A DNA stretch of 63,086 bases from CAZKRU01 sp964555235 (GTDB lineage Bacteria; Verrucomicrobiota; Verrucomicrobiia; Methylacidiphilales; CAMAQI01). Shown one piece after another: positions 8,906-16,430 of this stretch. How positions within the stretch are numbered: the stretch's first letter is position 1; each line of letters begins with the position of its first letter. The notes beneath the pieces were generated by a model, which saw nothing but the letters and a program-made list of their open reading frames with translations, was not told the DNA's origin and searched no databases. Position numbers and translations under genes: made by a program. The DNA is taken from contig CAZKRU010000012.1 in the NCBI GenBank assembly GCA_964555235.1, positions 1 through 63,086 of the forward strand, given 5' to 3'.

Positions 8906-10117
8906 ATGGAAGCTACTGGACAAGATCGTGTGAGCCTAAAAGCGGAATCGCTCGGAAGTACCCGAGCGTTTCTCTTGATCGTCGGGATTGTCAGCCTTCT
9001 CGGGGCTGCGTACGGATGGTCTCGAAATCCGGAAGCCTTCGGCTATTCGTGGCTCTGGGCGTTCATGGTATTTTACACCCTCTGCGCGGGCTCCTTCTTT
9101 TGGATGATCTTACAGCATGCGACGAATTCCGGATGGTCGACGTTAGTGCGACGACAGTTGGAAAACGTAGCGGGAAGCTTCTGGGTGCTTGCGCTGCTAT
9201 TTATTCCACTTCTTCCCCTCGATTTTTTCAAGCCGGCCTTTGCAATTTGGGAGTGGATGCGGCCTGAGGCAGCACACGACGCGCTTTTCAAAGAGAAAGC
9301 GGCCTATTTTGCCTGGCCGTTTTATTGGGCTCGTTTATTCGCTTACTTCGGATTCTTTGCGGGAATGGCCTACTGGTTCCGTAAGCGTTCCTGCCAGCAG
9401 GACAGCGATGGCAATCCGATGCATACGGTCATGTTGCAGAAAGTCTCGTTCGTATCGATCGCCGGGTTTGCCGTCTGTCTGACATTTTCCGCGTTCGATT
9501 GGTTGATGGCACTGAACTACCACTGGTATTCGACCATGTGGGGGGTCTATATTTTTGCAGGAAGCGCAGGGTCCAGCATGGCGCTTCTGGCCATTATTCT
9601 TCATTCAATCAAATCCAAAGGGCATCTTCCTCAGGTTAACGAGGAGCATTTTCATATTGTTGGAAAACTGATGTTTGCCTTTACCGTTTTCTGGTCGTAC
9701 ATCGGATTCAGTCAATTCATGCTGATCTGGTACGCGAATATTCCGGAGGAGACGATCTTCTTCAAGATTCGTAATACCGATGAATGGTTCCCAGTCAGTA
9801 TGTTTTTGGTCTTCGGTCACTTTGTGGTGCCGTTCATCCTGCTCTTGACCCAGGCAGCGAAGAAGTCGCGAGTCCGTTTGCTGGCGATTGCGGGTTGGAT
9901 GTTGATCATTCATACGGTGGATCTCTACTGGATCATCATGCCGGAATACCAAAAGAGTCCGATGCCGGGAAACTGGAAGCATCTGATTTTGCATCTCCTC
10001 TGCTTTGTCGGAGTCGGAAGCATGGTCGCTTTGGCCTTTTTGAAAAACCTGACATCGTCCAATCTGTATCCGGTGAAGGATCCGCGGCTTGACGAATCAA
10101 TCCACGTGAAGAATTAA
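8906..10117 (+). CDS. actF: ACIII subunit F, polytopic membrane protein
   Basis: A 403-residue protein with about ten membrane helices and no haem or cluster motifs, the expected form of ActF. ActF is a homologue of ActC that lacks a confirmed quinol site and is thought to contribute a proton path. Membrane segments start near residue 23 (AFLLIVGIVSLLG). Helices contain conserved-looking Trp/Tyr/His positions, for example FDWLMALNYHWYSTMWG near residue 200. The C-terminus is short. It is separated from actE by 15 bases containing a weak ribosome site. It completes the set actABCDEF. Confidence 0.9.
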   Translation: MEATGQDRVSLKAESLGSTRAFLLIVGIVSLLGAAYGWSRNPEAFGYSWLWAFMVFYTLCAGSFFWMILQHATNSGWSTLVRRQLENVAGSFWVLALLFIPLLPLDFFKPAFAIWEWMRPEAAHDALFKEKAAYFAWPFYWARLFAYFGFFAGMAYWFRKRSCQQDSDGNPMHTVMLQKVSFVSIAGFAVCLTFSAFDWLMALNYHWYSTMWGVYIFAGSAGSSMALLAIILHSIKSKGHLPQVNEEHFHIVGKLMFAFTVFWSYIGFSQFMLIWYANIPEETIFFKIRNTDEWFPVSMFLVFGHFVVPFILLLTQAAKKSRVRLLAIAGWMLIIHTVDLYWIIMPEYQKSPMPGNWKHLILHLLCFVGVGSMVALAFLKNLTSSNLYPVKDPRLDESIHVKN

Positions 10118-10118
10118 T

Positions 10119-10460
10119 ATGGCGCATCACGAGACATCATCCTCCAAGGGCCTGGGAAAATCGTTTTTCCTGATTTTGATCGGATTTCTGTTGATTGGAT
10201 TTTTGACGAATCGCGTTATCACGAGTTTTGCTGCGGGAAACAAAAGCTACGATCAAAACCGTGCGGAAGAGCGTACCAAAAAATTGGCAGAGCTTCGCGA
10301 AAAGGACAATCATCAGTTGACGACTTACGGAGTCGTGGATGCTGCGAAAGGGACTTATCGGATTCCAATCAACAAAGCAATGGAATTGGAAGTGGAACAG
10401 CTTCAGCGGAAGGCCGTAAAGTCGGCCGGCATCATTCCCGTGCCCGAGGTTAAGAAGTAA
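10119..10460 (+). CDS. Small single-pass membrane protein in the ACIII operon
   Basis: A 113-residue protein with a membrane helix at about residues 15-33 and a periplasmic domain. It contains the motif TYGVVDAAKGTYRIPINKAMEL (residues about 70-90), which I associate with small proteins found beside cytochrome oxidase and SCO-type assembly genes in other bacteria (YGWVD...RIPIDRAM form). No cysteine or haem motif is present, so it is not a redox carrier. It starts one base after the actF stop and is followed 16 bases later by the ccoN-like gene. A role in assembly or as an accessory subunit is inferred from position only. Confidence 0.7.
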   Translation: MAHHETSSSKGLGKSFFLILIGFLLIGFLTNRVITSFAAGNKSYDQNRAEERTKKLAELREKDNHQLTTYGVVDAAKGTYRIPINKAMELEVEQLQRKAVKSAGIIPVPEVKK

Positions 10461-10476
10461 AAGGAAAAGGACGGCC

Positions 10477-11928
10477 ATGAGTTGCGAGACACGAGCAGAC
10501 CAGCGAGCGATTGATGCCTCCCTAAAGGGGCCTCTCGCCTTTATTTTTGGAACGGCAGCGCTCTGGCTGTTGGTCGGGACTGTTTTGGGATTGATTGGTT
10601 CTCTCCAGTTGAATCTTCCGCATCTCGTGGAGCCTTGTCTGGGAAGTCGTGGTGGATCCTGGGGCTGGTTTTGTGATCTCATTCAATCCTCGCTCACATT
10701 TGGACGGGTTCGGCCGGCACAGAATGCGATGTTAATGTTTGGATGGGCCAGTCTTGCGGGAATCGGTGTTTCGCTTTGGCTGATGGCTCGGATGACGGGA
10801 CGCAGCGCCTGCAAATCGGGAGTGCTTTTGGCGGGGGCCGTACTTTGGAACATTGGAGTCTTGGTTGGTACGGTTCAAGTTTTGACTGGAAATGGGACAG
10901 GGGTTGAAGGGCTTGAATATCAATCGAACGTGATGGGAATCCTTTTAATCGCCTACCTCTTTTTGGGAGCGGGAATCGCCATGATGTTTCGGACTCGGCA
11001 CTGCGGGCCTGTTTATGTATCACAATGGTATCTGGTTGGTGCACTTTTTTGGTTTCCGTGGCTGTTAATGACGGCGAATGTCATGATTTTCTGTAAACCG
11101 GTGCAAGGAGCCCTTCAGGCGGCGGTCAATGCCTGGTACTTGGGGGGAATTCAAAACCTTTGGTTTGCGCCGGTTGGAATGGCTGCCCTTTACTATCTGA
11201 TTCCGGCGTTAACGGGGGAGAAGATTCATCGGTATCGCTTGGCTTCGACCGCATTCTGGATGCTTGCGGTGCTCGGTGGTTGGACCGGATTGAGATCGTT
11301 GGTGGGAGGAGCCGTTCCTGCATGGATGGCGACGGTTGGGGTCGTGGCGTCGGTCCTGTTAATTATTCCAGTTTCGTTGACGACATTGAATCAGCAGGTG
11401 ACCTTGGCGAAGGCTTGGGATAAGGTGATTGCGAATCCGGCGCTCTGGTTTCTCTTTTTTGGTGGAATTTCCTTTATTGTGGCCGTTGTCTTGGAGGCAT
11501 TCCTTGGATTCCGAACCATCTCGGCGGCACTTCGGTTCAGTCACTTTCAGACGGCGAATGGATTTGTCTCTTCGTATGCATTTTTCAGCATGGTGATGTT
11601 TGGGGCGGTCTACACCATCCTGCCGAAAGTGCTTGGGATGGAGTGGAGTGACTGTAGCTTGTGCGCAATTCGGCGACATTTCTGGGTAGTCGCTACCGGT
11701 GCGATTCTGCTCTGGGGGTCGCTGGCCTTAGCGGGAATTTTTCAGGGACTTGGAATCAACTATGCAAAGATTCATTTTGTGGCAACCGTACATTTGGCTC
11801 AGCCCTTTTTGTGGTTGGTGAATGTGGCGGCGCTGCTCTTGCTTTGGGGGCACTTGATCTTTATCAAGGTAATCATCAAGGCACTGGCAGGTTGTGCTCA
11901 ATCTGAAATGAAGGGGTGCTGCTCATGA
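10477..11928 (+). CDS. CcoN-like haem-copper oxidase subunit I homologue lacking all metal ligands
   Basis: A 483-residue, roughly 12-helix protein of normal CcoN length. Homology is plain in several places: LTFGRVRPAQNA matches the CcoN LTFGRLRPxHTNA motif, ALYYLIP and GAVYTILP match helix ends, and SLALAGIFQGL matches the C-terminal region. Yet the haem b ligand in RPxH is Gln82. The CuB ligand in helix VI reads GIQ (224-226), the CuB His pair reads GLRS (271-274), and the haem b/b3 HxH reads within QTANGF (358-363). No histidine falls at any of the six positions. It therefore should bind neither haem nor copper and cannot reduce oxygen. The frame is intact and the gene sits tightly between active-looking genes, so it is probably a working scaffold, not a pseudogene. 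Ribosome site AAAAGGA. Confidence 0.85.
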   Translation: MSCETRADQRAIDASLKGPLAFIFGTAALWLLVGTVLGLIGSLQLNLPHLVEPCLGSRGGSWGWFCDLIQSSLTFGRVRPAQNAMLMFGWASLAGIGVSLWLMARMTGRSACKSGVLLAGAVLWNIGVLVGTVQVLTGNGTGVEGLEYQSNVMGILLIAYLFLGAGIAMMFRTRHCGPVYVSQWYLVGALFWFPWLLMTANVMIFCKPVQGALQAAVNAWYLGGIQNLWFAPVGMAALYYLIPALTGEKIHRYRLASTAFWMLAVLGGWTGLRSLVGGAVPAWMATVGVVASVLLIIPVSLTTLNQQVTLAKAWDKVIANPALWFLFFGGISFIVAVVLEAFLGFRTISAALRFSHFQTANGFVSSYAFFSMVMFGAVYTILPKVLGMEWSDCSLCAIRRHFWVVATGAILLWGSLALAGIFQGLGINYAKIHFVATVHLAQPFLWLVNVAALLLLWGHLIFIKVIIKALAGCAQSEMKGCCS

Positions 11929-12542
11929 ATCGGTTTTCAACGCTCTTTTTTGGAATTTTGGCGACTTTCGCGACGTCATGGATCGGCCTTGTTCTGATTC
12001 CAGCGTATCAAATTGGAAATCTTCAGCCTGTGGAGGATGCGGCGACAGGTGATTTGAATCCTCCAGCGCAGAGTGGGCTATCCCAACACGGAAGCGTTGT
12101 TTATGCGGCGAATGGTTGTGCGCAATGTCATACCCAGGTAGTCCGTTCGGCGAATAGCGGATCGGAAATTGAACGTGAGTGGGGTGCCCGCCAGACGGTG
12201 GCACGTGATTTTATCTATGATAAGCATCCGCAGATGGGAGTGCTTCGACTGGGGCCTGATTTGGCGAGTATGGCCAAGCGCTTTCCAGTTGCATCCGATC
12301 TGCACACATTGCTTTATGCTCCTGCCATGAAGAACGGGCTTTCCAAAATGCCGTCGTACTCGTTTCTTTACGAGACTCGAAAGATTCAAGGAGAGGTTTC
12401 GGCGGAGGCATTGAAATTAGATCCGCCTTATGCTCCGAAAGCGGGTTTCGAAGTGGTGCCGACAGACGAGGCAAAAGCCTTGGTGGCGTATTTACTCTCA
12501 TTGAACCGGAACTATGGGTTGCCGGAGGCCCCCGTCAAATGA
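11925..12542 (+). CDS. CcoO-like membrane-anchored monohaem cytochrome c
   Basis: A 205-residue homologue of cbb3 oxidase subunit II. It has an N-terminal membrane helix, then the CcoO haem site GCAQCHTQVVR and the downstream conserved segments REWGARQTVARDFIYD, GVLRLGPDLA and KMPSY, whose Met is the expected axial ligand. Unlike its CcoN partner it retains everything needed to bind haem c. I use the ATG at 11925, which overlaps the ccoN-like stop (ATGA) and has AAGGGG upstream; a GTG at 11916 is an alternative. In a true cbb3 enzyme it would feed the binuclear centre. Here its acceptor must be something else, plausibly CcoP or the aa3 oxidase. Confidence 0.88.
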   Translation: MNRFSTLFFGILATFATSWIGLVLIPAYQIGNLQPVEDAATGDLNPPAQSGLSQHGSVVYAANGCAQCHTQVVRSANSGSEIEREWGARQTVARDFIYDKHPQMGVLRLGPDLASMAKRFPVASDLHTLLYAPAMKNGLSKMPSYSFLYETRKIQGEVSAEALKLDPPYAPKAGFEVVPTDEAKALVAYLLSLNRNYGLPEAPVK

Positions 12543-13195
12543 GCGCACCTCACGAGGGAGAGACAAAGATGTCGAAGCATGATTTAGTCGATGTGAATGA
12601 AATGCACGGAAGTCTGACTCCCGAGCAGGGACCGGTTTTGCCGATCTGGCTTCTCATTGGATTTGCGCTGCTCAGTTTTTGGGGGGGCGGCTATTTGCTT
12701 CAGTACAGTGGTGGTTTCCGAGGAGATGTTTTTGATGAGTCCGCCGTGACGTACGGCCCTGTGACAGGAGCGGTGGCGGGAGGGGAAGATCCGAAAGTGA
12801 TTGGAGCCCGTTTATATAAGGCCACTTGCGCGCAATGCCACCAGGTGGATGGAAAAGGGGTCGCGGGACAATATCCTCCGCTCGCGGGATCTGAATGGGT
12901 TTTAGGACCTCAAAATCGCGTAGGTCGTGTGCTTCTGAATGGAATGACCGGCCCGGTTAAAGTCTCAGGAAGTACCTACAATGGAAACATGGCGCCTTGG
13001 AAGGATGTTTTAAGTGACAAACAAATTTCTCAAATTTTGACCTACGTTCGTTCGGAGTGGGGAAACAATGCATCGCCGATTACCCCGGAAGGAATGTCTG
13101 CGCTTCGTAAAGAAGTCGGAACGCGAGCGGATCCTTGGTCGGAAAAGGAGCTGCTGGCAATCCCGGCGGCGGACCTGGCTCCTCCTGCCAAATAG
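12539..13195 (+). CDS. CcoP-like membrane-anchored monohaem cytochrome c
   Basis: A 218-residue protein with a cytoplasmic N-terminus, one membrane helix (about residues 33-55, PIWLLIGFALLSFWGG) and one class I cytochrome c domain with CAQCH (about residue 98) and a likely distal Met in NGNMAPW. Standard CcoP has two haems; this has one. The start at 12539 overlaps the ccoO stop; a second ATG at 12569 has a better ribosome site (GAGGGAGAGA) and may be the true one. It is last in the ACIII operon and would be the final soluble-facing electron carrier of this assembly. Confidence 0.85.
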   Translation: MSAPHEGETKMSKHDLVDVNEMHGSLTPEQGPVLPIWLLIGFALLSFWGGGYLLQYSGGFRGDVFDESAVTYGPVTGAVAGGEDPKVIGARLYKATCAQCHQVDGKGVAGQYPPLAGSEWVLGPQNRVGRVLLNGMTGPVKVSGSTYNGNMAPWKDVLSDKQISQILTYVRSEWGNNASPITPEGMSALRKEVGTRADPWSEKELLAIPAADLAPPAK

Positions 13196-13233
13196 GCACG
13201 AGGAAAAAGGGGTGAAAAGGGGGGGATTCAGAC

Positions 13234-13620
13234 GTGGCAAAAGTTAAGGTTTTAATGTTGGATGATGATGCGCCAATTCGTCGGTTGGCAGAAATTATTT
13301 TTGAGCGATTCCAATGCGAATTTGTTAGCGTCGAAGCGGGAAAAGAAGCGATCGAGCTTTATCGTCAGTCACACGAGGCGGGAAGTCCATTTTCGGTTGT
13401 TATTCTCGATTTAACCGTTTCGGATGGGCATGGCGGCCGGGAAATTATTCATGCGTTAAGAGAAATTGATCCCTCGGTTTGCGCCCTGATTTCAACCGGA
13501 GATTCTACGGATCCGGCGGTGGAGAATTACGAATCGCTTGGGTTTAAGGGGGTTGTTTTGAAGCCCTATCGTTTACAGGACTTAAAAAACGGCCTACTGA
13601 AGGCGGGCATCACGATTTGA
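13234..13620 (+). CDS. Stand-alone response regulator receiver domain
   Basis: A 128-residue single CheY-like domain. The acidic pocket is LDDD (residues 9-12), the phospho-acceptor is Asp59 in VVILDLTVSDG, the switch Ser/Thr is in ISTGDS (about 87-91) and the conserved Lys is Lys110 in LKPY. There is no output domain. It starts at a GTG preceded by a long AAGGGGGGGA, 38 bases after the ccoP-like gene. No histidine kinase is encoded nearby, so its partner is elsewhere. Such orphan receivers often act as phosphorelay intermediates or bind a partner protein; nothing here says which. Confidence 0.85.
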   Translation: MAKVKVLMLDDDAPIRRLAEIIFERFQCEFVSVEAGKEAIELYRQSHEAGSPFSVVILDLTVSDGHGGREIIHALREIDPSVCALISTGDSTDPAVENYESLGFKGVVLKPYRLQDLKNGLLKAGITI

Positions 13621-13661
13621 CGATTGTCTCGCGGCCATTTTGCGGGCAAGCTTCTGCTCCT

Positions 13662-14549
13662 ATGGTGATCGATGCTTTAAAAATCAATTTGATCGAACTG
13701 ATTCGCCGTACGTCGGTGGAGATTCCCGAAGACGTTCATCGAACGCTCCTCCGTTCTTTGGAGGAAGAGGCGAAAAATACGATTGGTGAGCAGGCGCTGA
13801 AAATTATCGAGCGCAATATTGAGCTGGCCAAAAACAAATCCCAGCCGATTTGTCAGGATACCGGCTCGATTCTTTTTTTTGTGAAGGCACCGGTTGGGTT
13901 TTACGAAGGCGATTTTGTCGAGACGGCGGAGCAGGCGGTTCGTGAGGCTACGAAGCTTGGTTATCTCCGGCAAAATTCGGTCGATTCGATCACCGGAAAA
14001 AATGATGGGACGAATGTCGGGCCAGGTGCACCCTATTTTTATTATCACCAGTGGAAAGAATCGAAGTTTGATGTGCGATTGGCGCTCAAAGGGGGAGGGT
14101 GTGAGAACGTCGGGGCGCAGTATTCCCTTCCGGAAGAGCGATTGGGGGCGGATCGCGATTTGGATGGATGTCGAAAAGTCATTCTGGATGCCGTTCTTCA
14201 GGCGCAGGGAAAAGGGTGCGGGCCGGGAGTACTCGGTGTGACGATCGGGGGAGATCGCGCCACAGGCTATAGTTTTTCCAAGCAGCAATTTCTGCGAAAA
14301 CTGGACGATCTGAATCCGAATCCAGAGTTGGCGAAACTGGAGGAGGAAATTACCCGAACCGCCAATACCTTGGGGATTGGGCCGATGGGATTTGGAGGAA
14401 AGACGACGCTTTTGGGAACAAAGATCTCGGTTGCCAATCGATTGCCTGCTTCCTATTTCGTGAGTGTTAGTTATATGTGTTGGGCGTTTCGGCGTCAAGG
14501 GGTGGAGCTTTCGGTCGATGGCGCGAAGCTGCTCCAGTGGCTCTATTAA
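13662..14549 (+). CDS. Class I fumarate hydratase, alpha subunit
   Basis: A 295-residue protein of the Fe-S-dependent fumarase/tartrate dehydratase alpha family. Cysteines suited to hold the [4Fe-4S] cluster lie in PICQDTG, GGGCEN and SYMCWA, and GGKTTLLG is another family block. With the beta subunit it interconverts fumarate and malate in the citric acid cycle. I prefer the ATG at 13662, since MVIDALKINLIELI is a natural start. A TTG at 13617 that overlaps the previous stop would add 15 unlikely residues. The beta subunit follows after 12 bases. The family also includes tartrate dehydratase; without a tartrate context, fumarase is the better call. Confidence 0.85.
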   Translation: MVIDALKINLIELIRRTSVEIPEDVHRTLLRSLEEEAKNTIGEQALKIIERNIELAKNKSQPICQDTGSILFFVKAPVGFYEGDFVETAEQAVREATKLGYLRQNSVDSITGKNDGTNVGPGAPYFYYHQWKESKFDVRLALKGGGCENVGAQYSLPEERLGADRDLDGCRKVILDAVLQAQGKGCGPGVLGVTIGGDRATGYSFSKQQFLRKLDDLNPNPELAKLEEEITRTANTLGIGPMGFGGKTTLLGTKISVANRLPASYFVSVSYMCWAFRRQGVELSVDGAKLLQWLY

Positions 14550-14561
14550 GAAGGAAGAAGC

Positions 14562-15134
14562 ATGAAGCAGATTTCAATTCCAATTTCTGAAGAGACGATT
14601 CGATCGTTGAAGGTGGGGGATGCGGTTTCCCTTTCCGGCGTGATCTACACGGGGCGCGATGCCGTTCACAAGTATTTGCACAAGGGGGGAGAGCTTCCTG
14701 CGGAGTGCCAGTGGAAGGGGGGCGTTCTCTATCATTGCGGGCCGGTGATGATGAAGGAGGGGGATGGTTATCGCTGCACTGCAGCCGGACCAACGACTTC
14801 GAGCCGGGAGGAACCGTATCAAGCGATGGTGATCGAGAAATTTGGACTCCGCGCGGTGATTGGTAAGGGCGGAATGGGGGAGCGAACCTCGGAGGCCTGT
14901 CAGAAATTTGGCTGTGTTTATCTGCACGCAATCGGAGGAGCCGCGCAAGTGTATGCGGAGGCGGTGAAGAAGGTTCAGAATGTTTATCTTCTCGAGAAAT
15001 TTGGAAGTCCAGAAGCCATCTGGGAGTTGCAGGTTGAAAATTTCATGGCGACCGTGACCATTGATTCGCATGGCGGCTCGTTGCATCGCGACATCTTAAA
15101 GCAATCGACGGAAGCGCTGCAGAAAGTGATCTAG
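14562..15134 (+). CDS. Class I fumarate hydratase, beta subunit
   Basis: A 190-residue partner of the preceding alpha subunit, matching the C-terminal domain of one-chain class I fumarases. Typical blocks are GDAVSLSGVIYTGRDAVHK (about residues 18-36), CGPVMM, AGPTTSSREEPY and GKGGMGERTSEA, the glycine-rich loop contacting the substrate carboxylate. AAGGAAGAAGC lies before the ATG. The two-subunit arrangement is common in anaerobes, archaea and several aerobic phyla and avoids a separate fumC. No other citric acid cycle gene is next to it. Confidence 0.87.
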   Translation: MKQISIPISEETIRSLKVGDAVSLSGVIYTGRDAVHKYLHKGGELPAECQWKGGVLYHCGPVMMKEGDGYRCTAAGPTTSSREEPYQAMVIEKFGLRAVIGKGGMGERTSEACQKFGCVYLHAIGGAAQVYAEAVKKVQNVYLLEKFGSPEAIWELQVENFMATVTIDSHGGSLHRDILKQSTEALQKVI

Positions 15135-15135
15135 C

Positions 15136-15816
15136 ATGAGCGTAAGTGTGGTCATGCCGATGTACAATGAGGAGCAGACCGTGGCGCTCATTGTGAAGGA
15201 AGTTCTCGCGCAGCCGGTCGTTACGGAATTGGTGATTGTCGATGATTGCTCAAAAGATCGGAGTTGGGAAGTGCTTCAGGAGCTGGCGAAGGGGGATGCA
15301 AGAATTCACCCCTTTCGTCACGAGAAAAATCAAGGCAAAGGCGCAGCGATGCGCACCGGATTTTCCAAAGTTTCCGGCGAAGTGGTAATTATTCAGGATG
15401 CCGATCTGGAGTACGATCCATCGGAGTATGCGCGCCTGCTGGAGCCGATCTTCCAAGGTCGTGCGGATGTCGTATTTGGATCGCGATTTATTGGATCACA
15501 GGCCCACCGGGTTCTTTATTTTTGGCATTATCTCGGGAATAAATTTCTGACGACGCTCTCGAACATGTTCACGAATCTCAACCTCTCAGACATGGAGACC
15601 TGCTACAAAGTGTTTCGCCGCGAGGTACTTCAAAAAATTACCGTGGAGGAAAACCGTTTCGGTTTTGAGCCGGAAATTACCGCCAAAGTCGCTGGGTTAG
15701 GGGTTCGGATTTACGAAGTCGCGATTTCCTATCACGGCCGGACCTATGCCGAGGGGAAGAAAATTGGATGGAAAGATGGCGTTCGGGCGATTTATTGTAT
15801 TTTGAAGTACCGATGA
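15136..15816 (+). CDS. GT2 family glycosyltransferase, dolichyl-phosphate-mannose-synthase type
   Basis: A 226-residue soluble GT-A enzyme. It begins SVVMPMYNEEQTV, followed by the nucleotide-binding VIVDDCSKD, GKGAAMRTGF and the metal-binding DADLEYDP, which replaces the usual DxD form in this subfamily. It has no C-terminal membrane helices. It likely makes a lipid-linked sugar from a nucleotide sugar and a polyprenyl phosphate or transfers a single sugar to a lipid carrier. It starts two bases after the fumarase beta stop, so it is probably co-transcribed although functionally unrelated. Confidence 0.8.
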   Translation: MSVSVVMPMYNEEQTVALIVKEVLAQPVVTELVIVDDCSKDRSWEVLQELAKGDARIHPFRHEKNQGKGAAMRTGFSKVSGEVVIIQDADLEYDPSEYARLLEPIFQGRADVVFGSRFIGSQAHRVLYFWHYLGNKFLTTLSNMFTNLNLSDMETCYKVFRREVLQKITVEENRFGFEPEITAKVAGLGVRIYEVAISYHGRTYAEGKKIGWKDGVRAIYCILKYR

Positions 15817-15864
15817 TTTTCATTTTTGCGATGCGCTAAAATGGAAATCGAAGAAAGACGGGGG

Positions 15865-16323
15865 ATGAAACCTTTTTTAAATATCGTTTTGGTGGAGCCT
15901 GAGATTCCTCCGAATACGGGAAACATTGCGAGGCTTTGCGCGGCAACCCGGACGCGACTTCATCTCGTGGAGCCGCTCGGGTTTGAGTTGAATGATCGAA
16001 CGCTCAAGCGGGCTGGAATGGATTATTGGGAGCAGGTGGAGTGGCAGTCTTGGAAATCGTTGGAGGTGTTGCGAGCGGAAAATCACGAAGCACGCTTCTG
16101 GTTTTGCACCACGAAAACCAAGCGACTCTATACCGAGGTGCGCTATCAAGCAGAGGATTGGTTGGTTTTTGGGCGAGAGACCCGCGGGTTGCCCGAGGCG
16201 TTACTTGAGTCGGTTCCCGATCAGTGTATCACGATTCCAATGGCGAATCCGGAAGTGCGAAGTCTGAATTTGGCGACCTCCGCGGCCATTGTTCTCTACG
16301 AAGCGATTCGACAGATTGGATGA
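15865..16323 (+). CDS. trmL: tRNA (cytidine/uridine-34-2'-O)-methyltransferase
   Basis: A 152-residue SPOUT methyltransferase of normal TrmL length. Motifs: NIVLVEPEIPPNTGNIAR at the N-terminus, FGRETRGLPE (motif 2) and IPMANPEVRSLNLATSAAI (motif 3), which form the knotted S-adenosylmethionine site. It methylates the ribose of the wobble base of certain leucine tRNAs. The ATG at 15865 gives the standard N-terminus; in-frame ATG codons upstream add non-conserved residues. It is convergent with the znuA-like gene, and a hairpin repeat fills the gap. Confidence 0.87.
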   Translation: MKPFLNIVLVEPEIPPNTGNIARLCAATRTRLHLVEPLGFELNDRTLKRAGMDYWEQVEWQSWKSLEVLRAENHEARFWFCTTKTKRLYTEVRYQAEDWLVFGRETRGLPEALLESVPDQCITIPMANPEVRSLNLATSAAIVLYEAIRQIG

Positions 16324-16333
16324 GGGGCGCCGA

Positions 16334-16412
16334 TTTTCGTGCAGAGGTCGCTGTGCTCGCAGAGAAACAAATTTTGAAAGCCTCAGCAAACTCGGCGATC
16401 TCTGCGCGAGAA
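16334..16412 (+). repeat. Hairpin repeat family A, copy 1 (between convergent genes)
   Basis: A roughly 79-base element between trmL and the znuA-like gene. The left arm TTTTCGTGCAGAGGTCGC (16334-16351) pairs imperfectly with the right arm CGGCGATCTCTGCGCGAGAA (16393-16412). The right arm is identical over 20 bases to 51919-51938. Read in the opposite orientation, the copy at 51862-51938 also shares the loop blocks GTGCTCGCAGAG and CCTCAGC...ACTCGG, so these are copies of one element and not just two terminators. Confidence 0.7.
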
Positions 16413-16430
16413 TAACTCTGAAATTTCAGC

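Noticed and set aside
10477..11928. Calling this an active cbb3 oxidase (ccoNOP)
   Set aside because: Domain-level similarity would suggest it, but none of the six metal-binding histidines is present.
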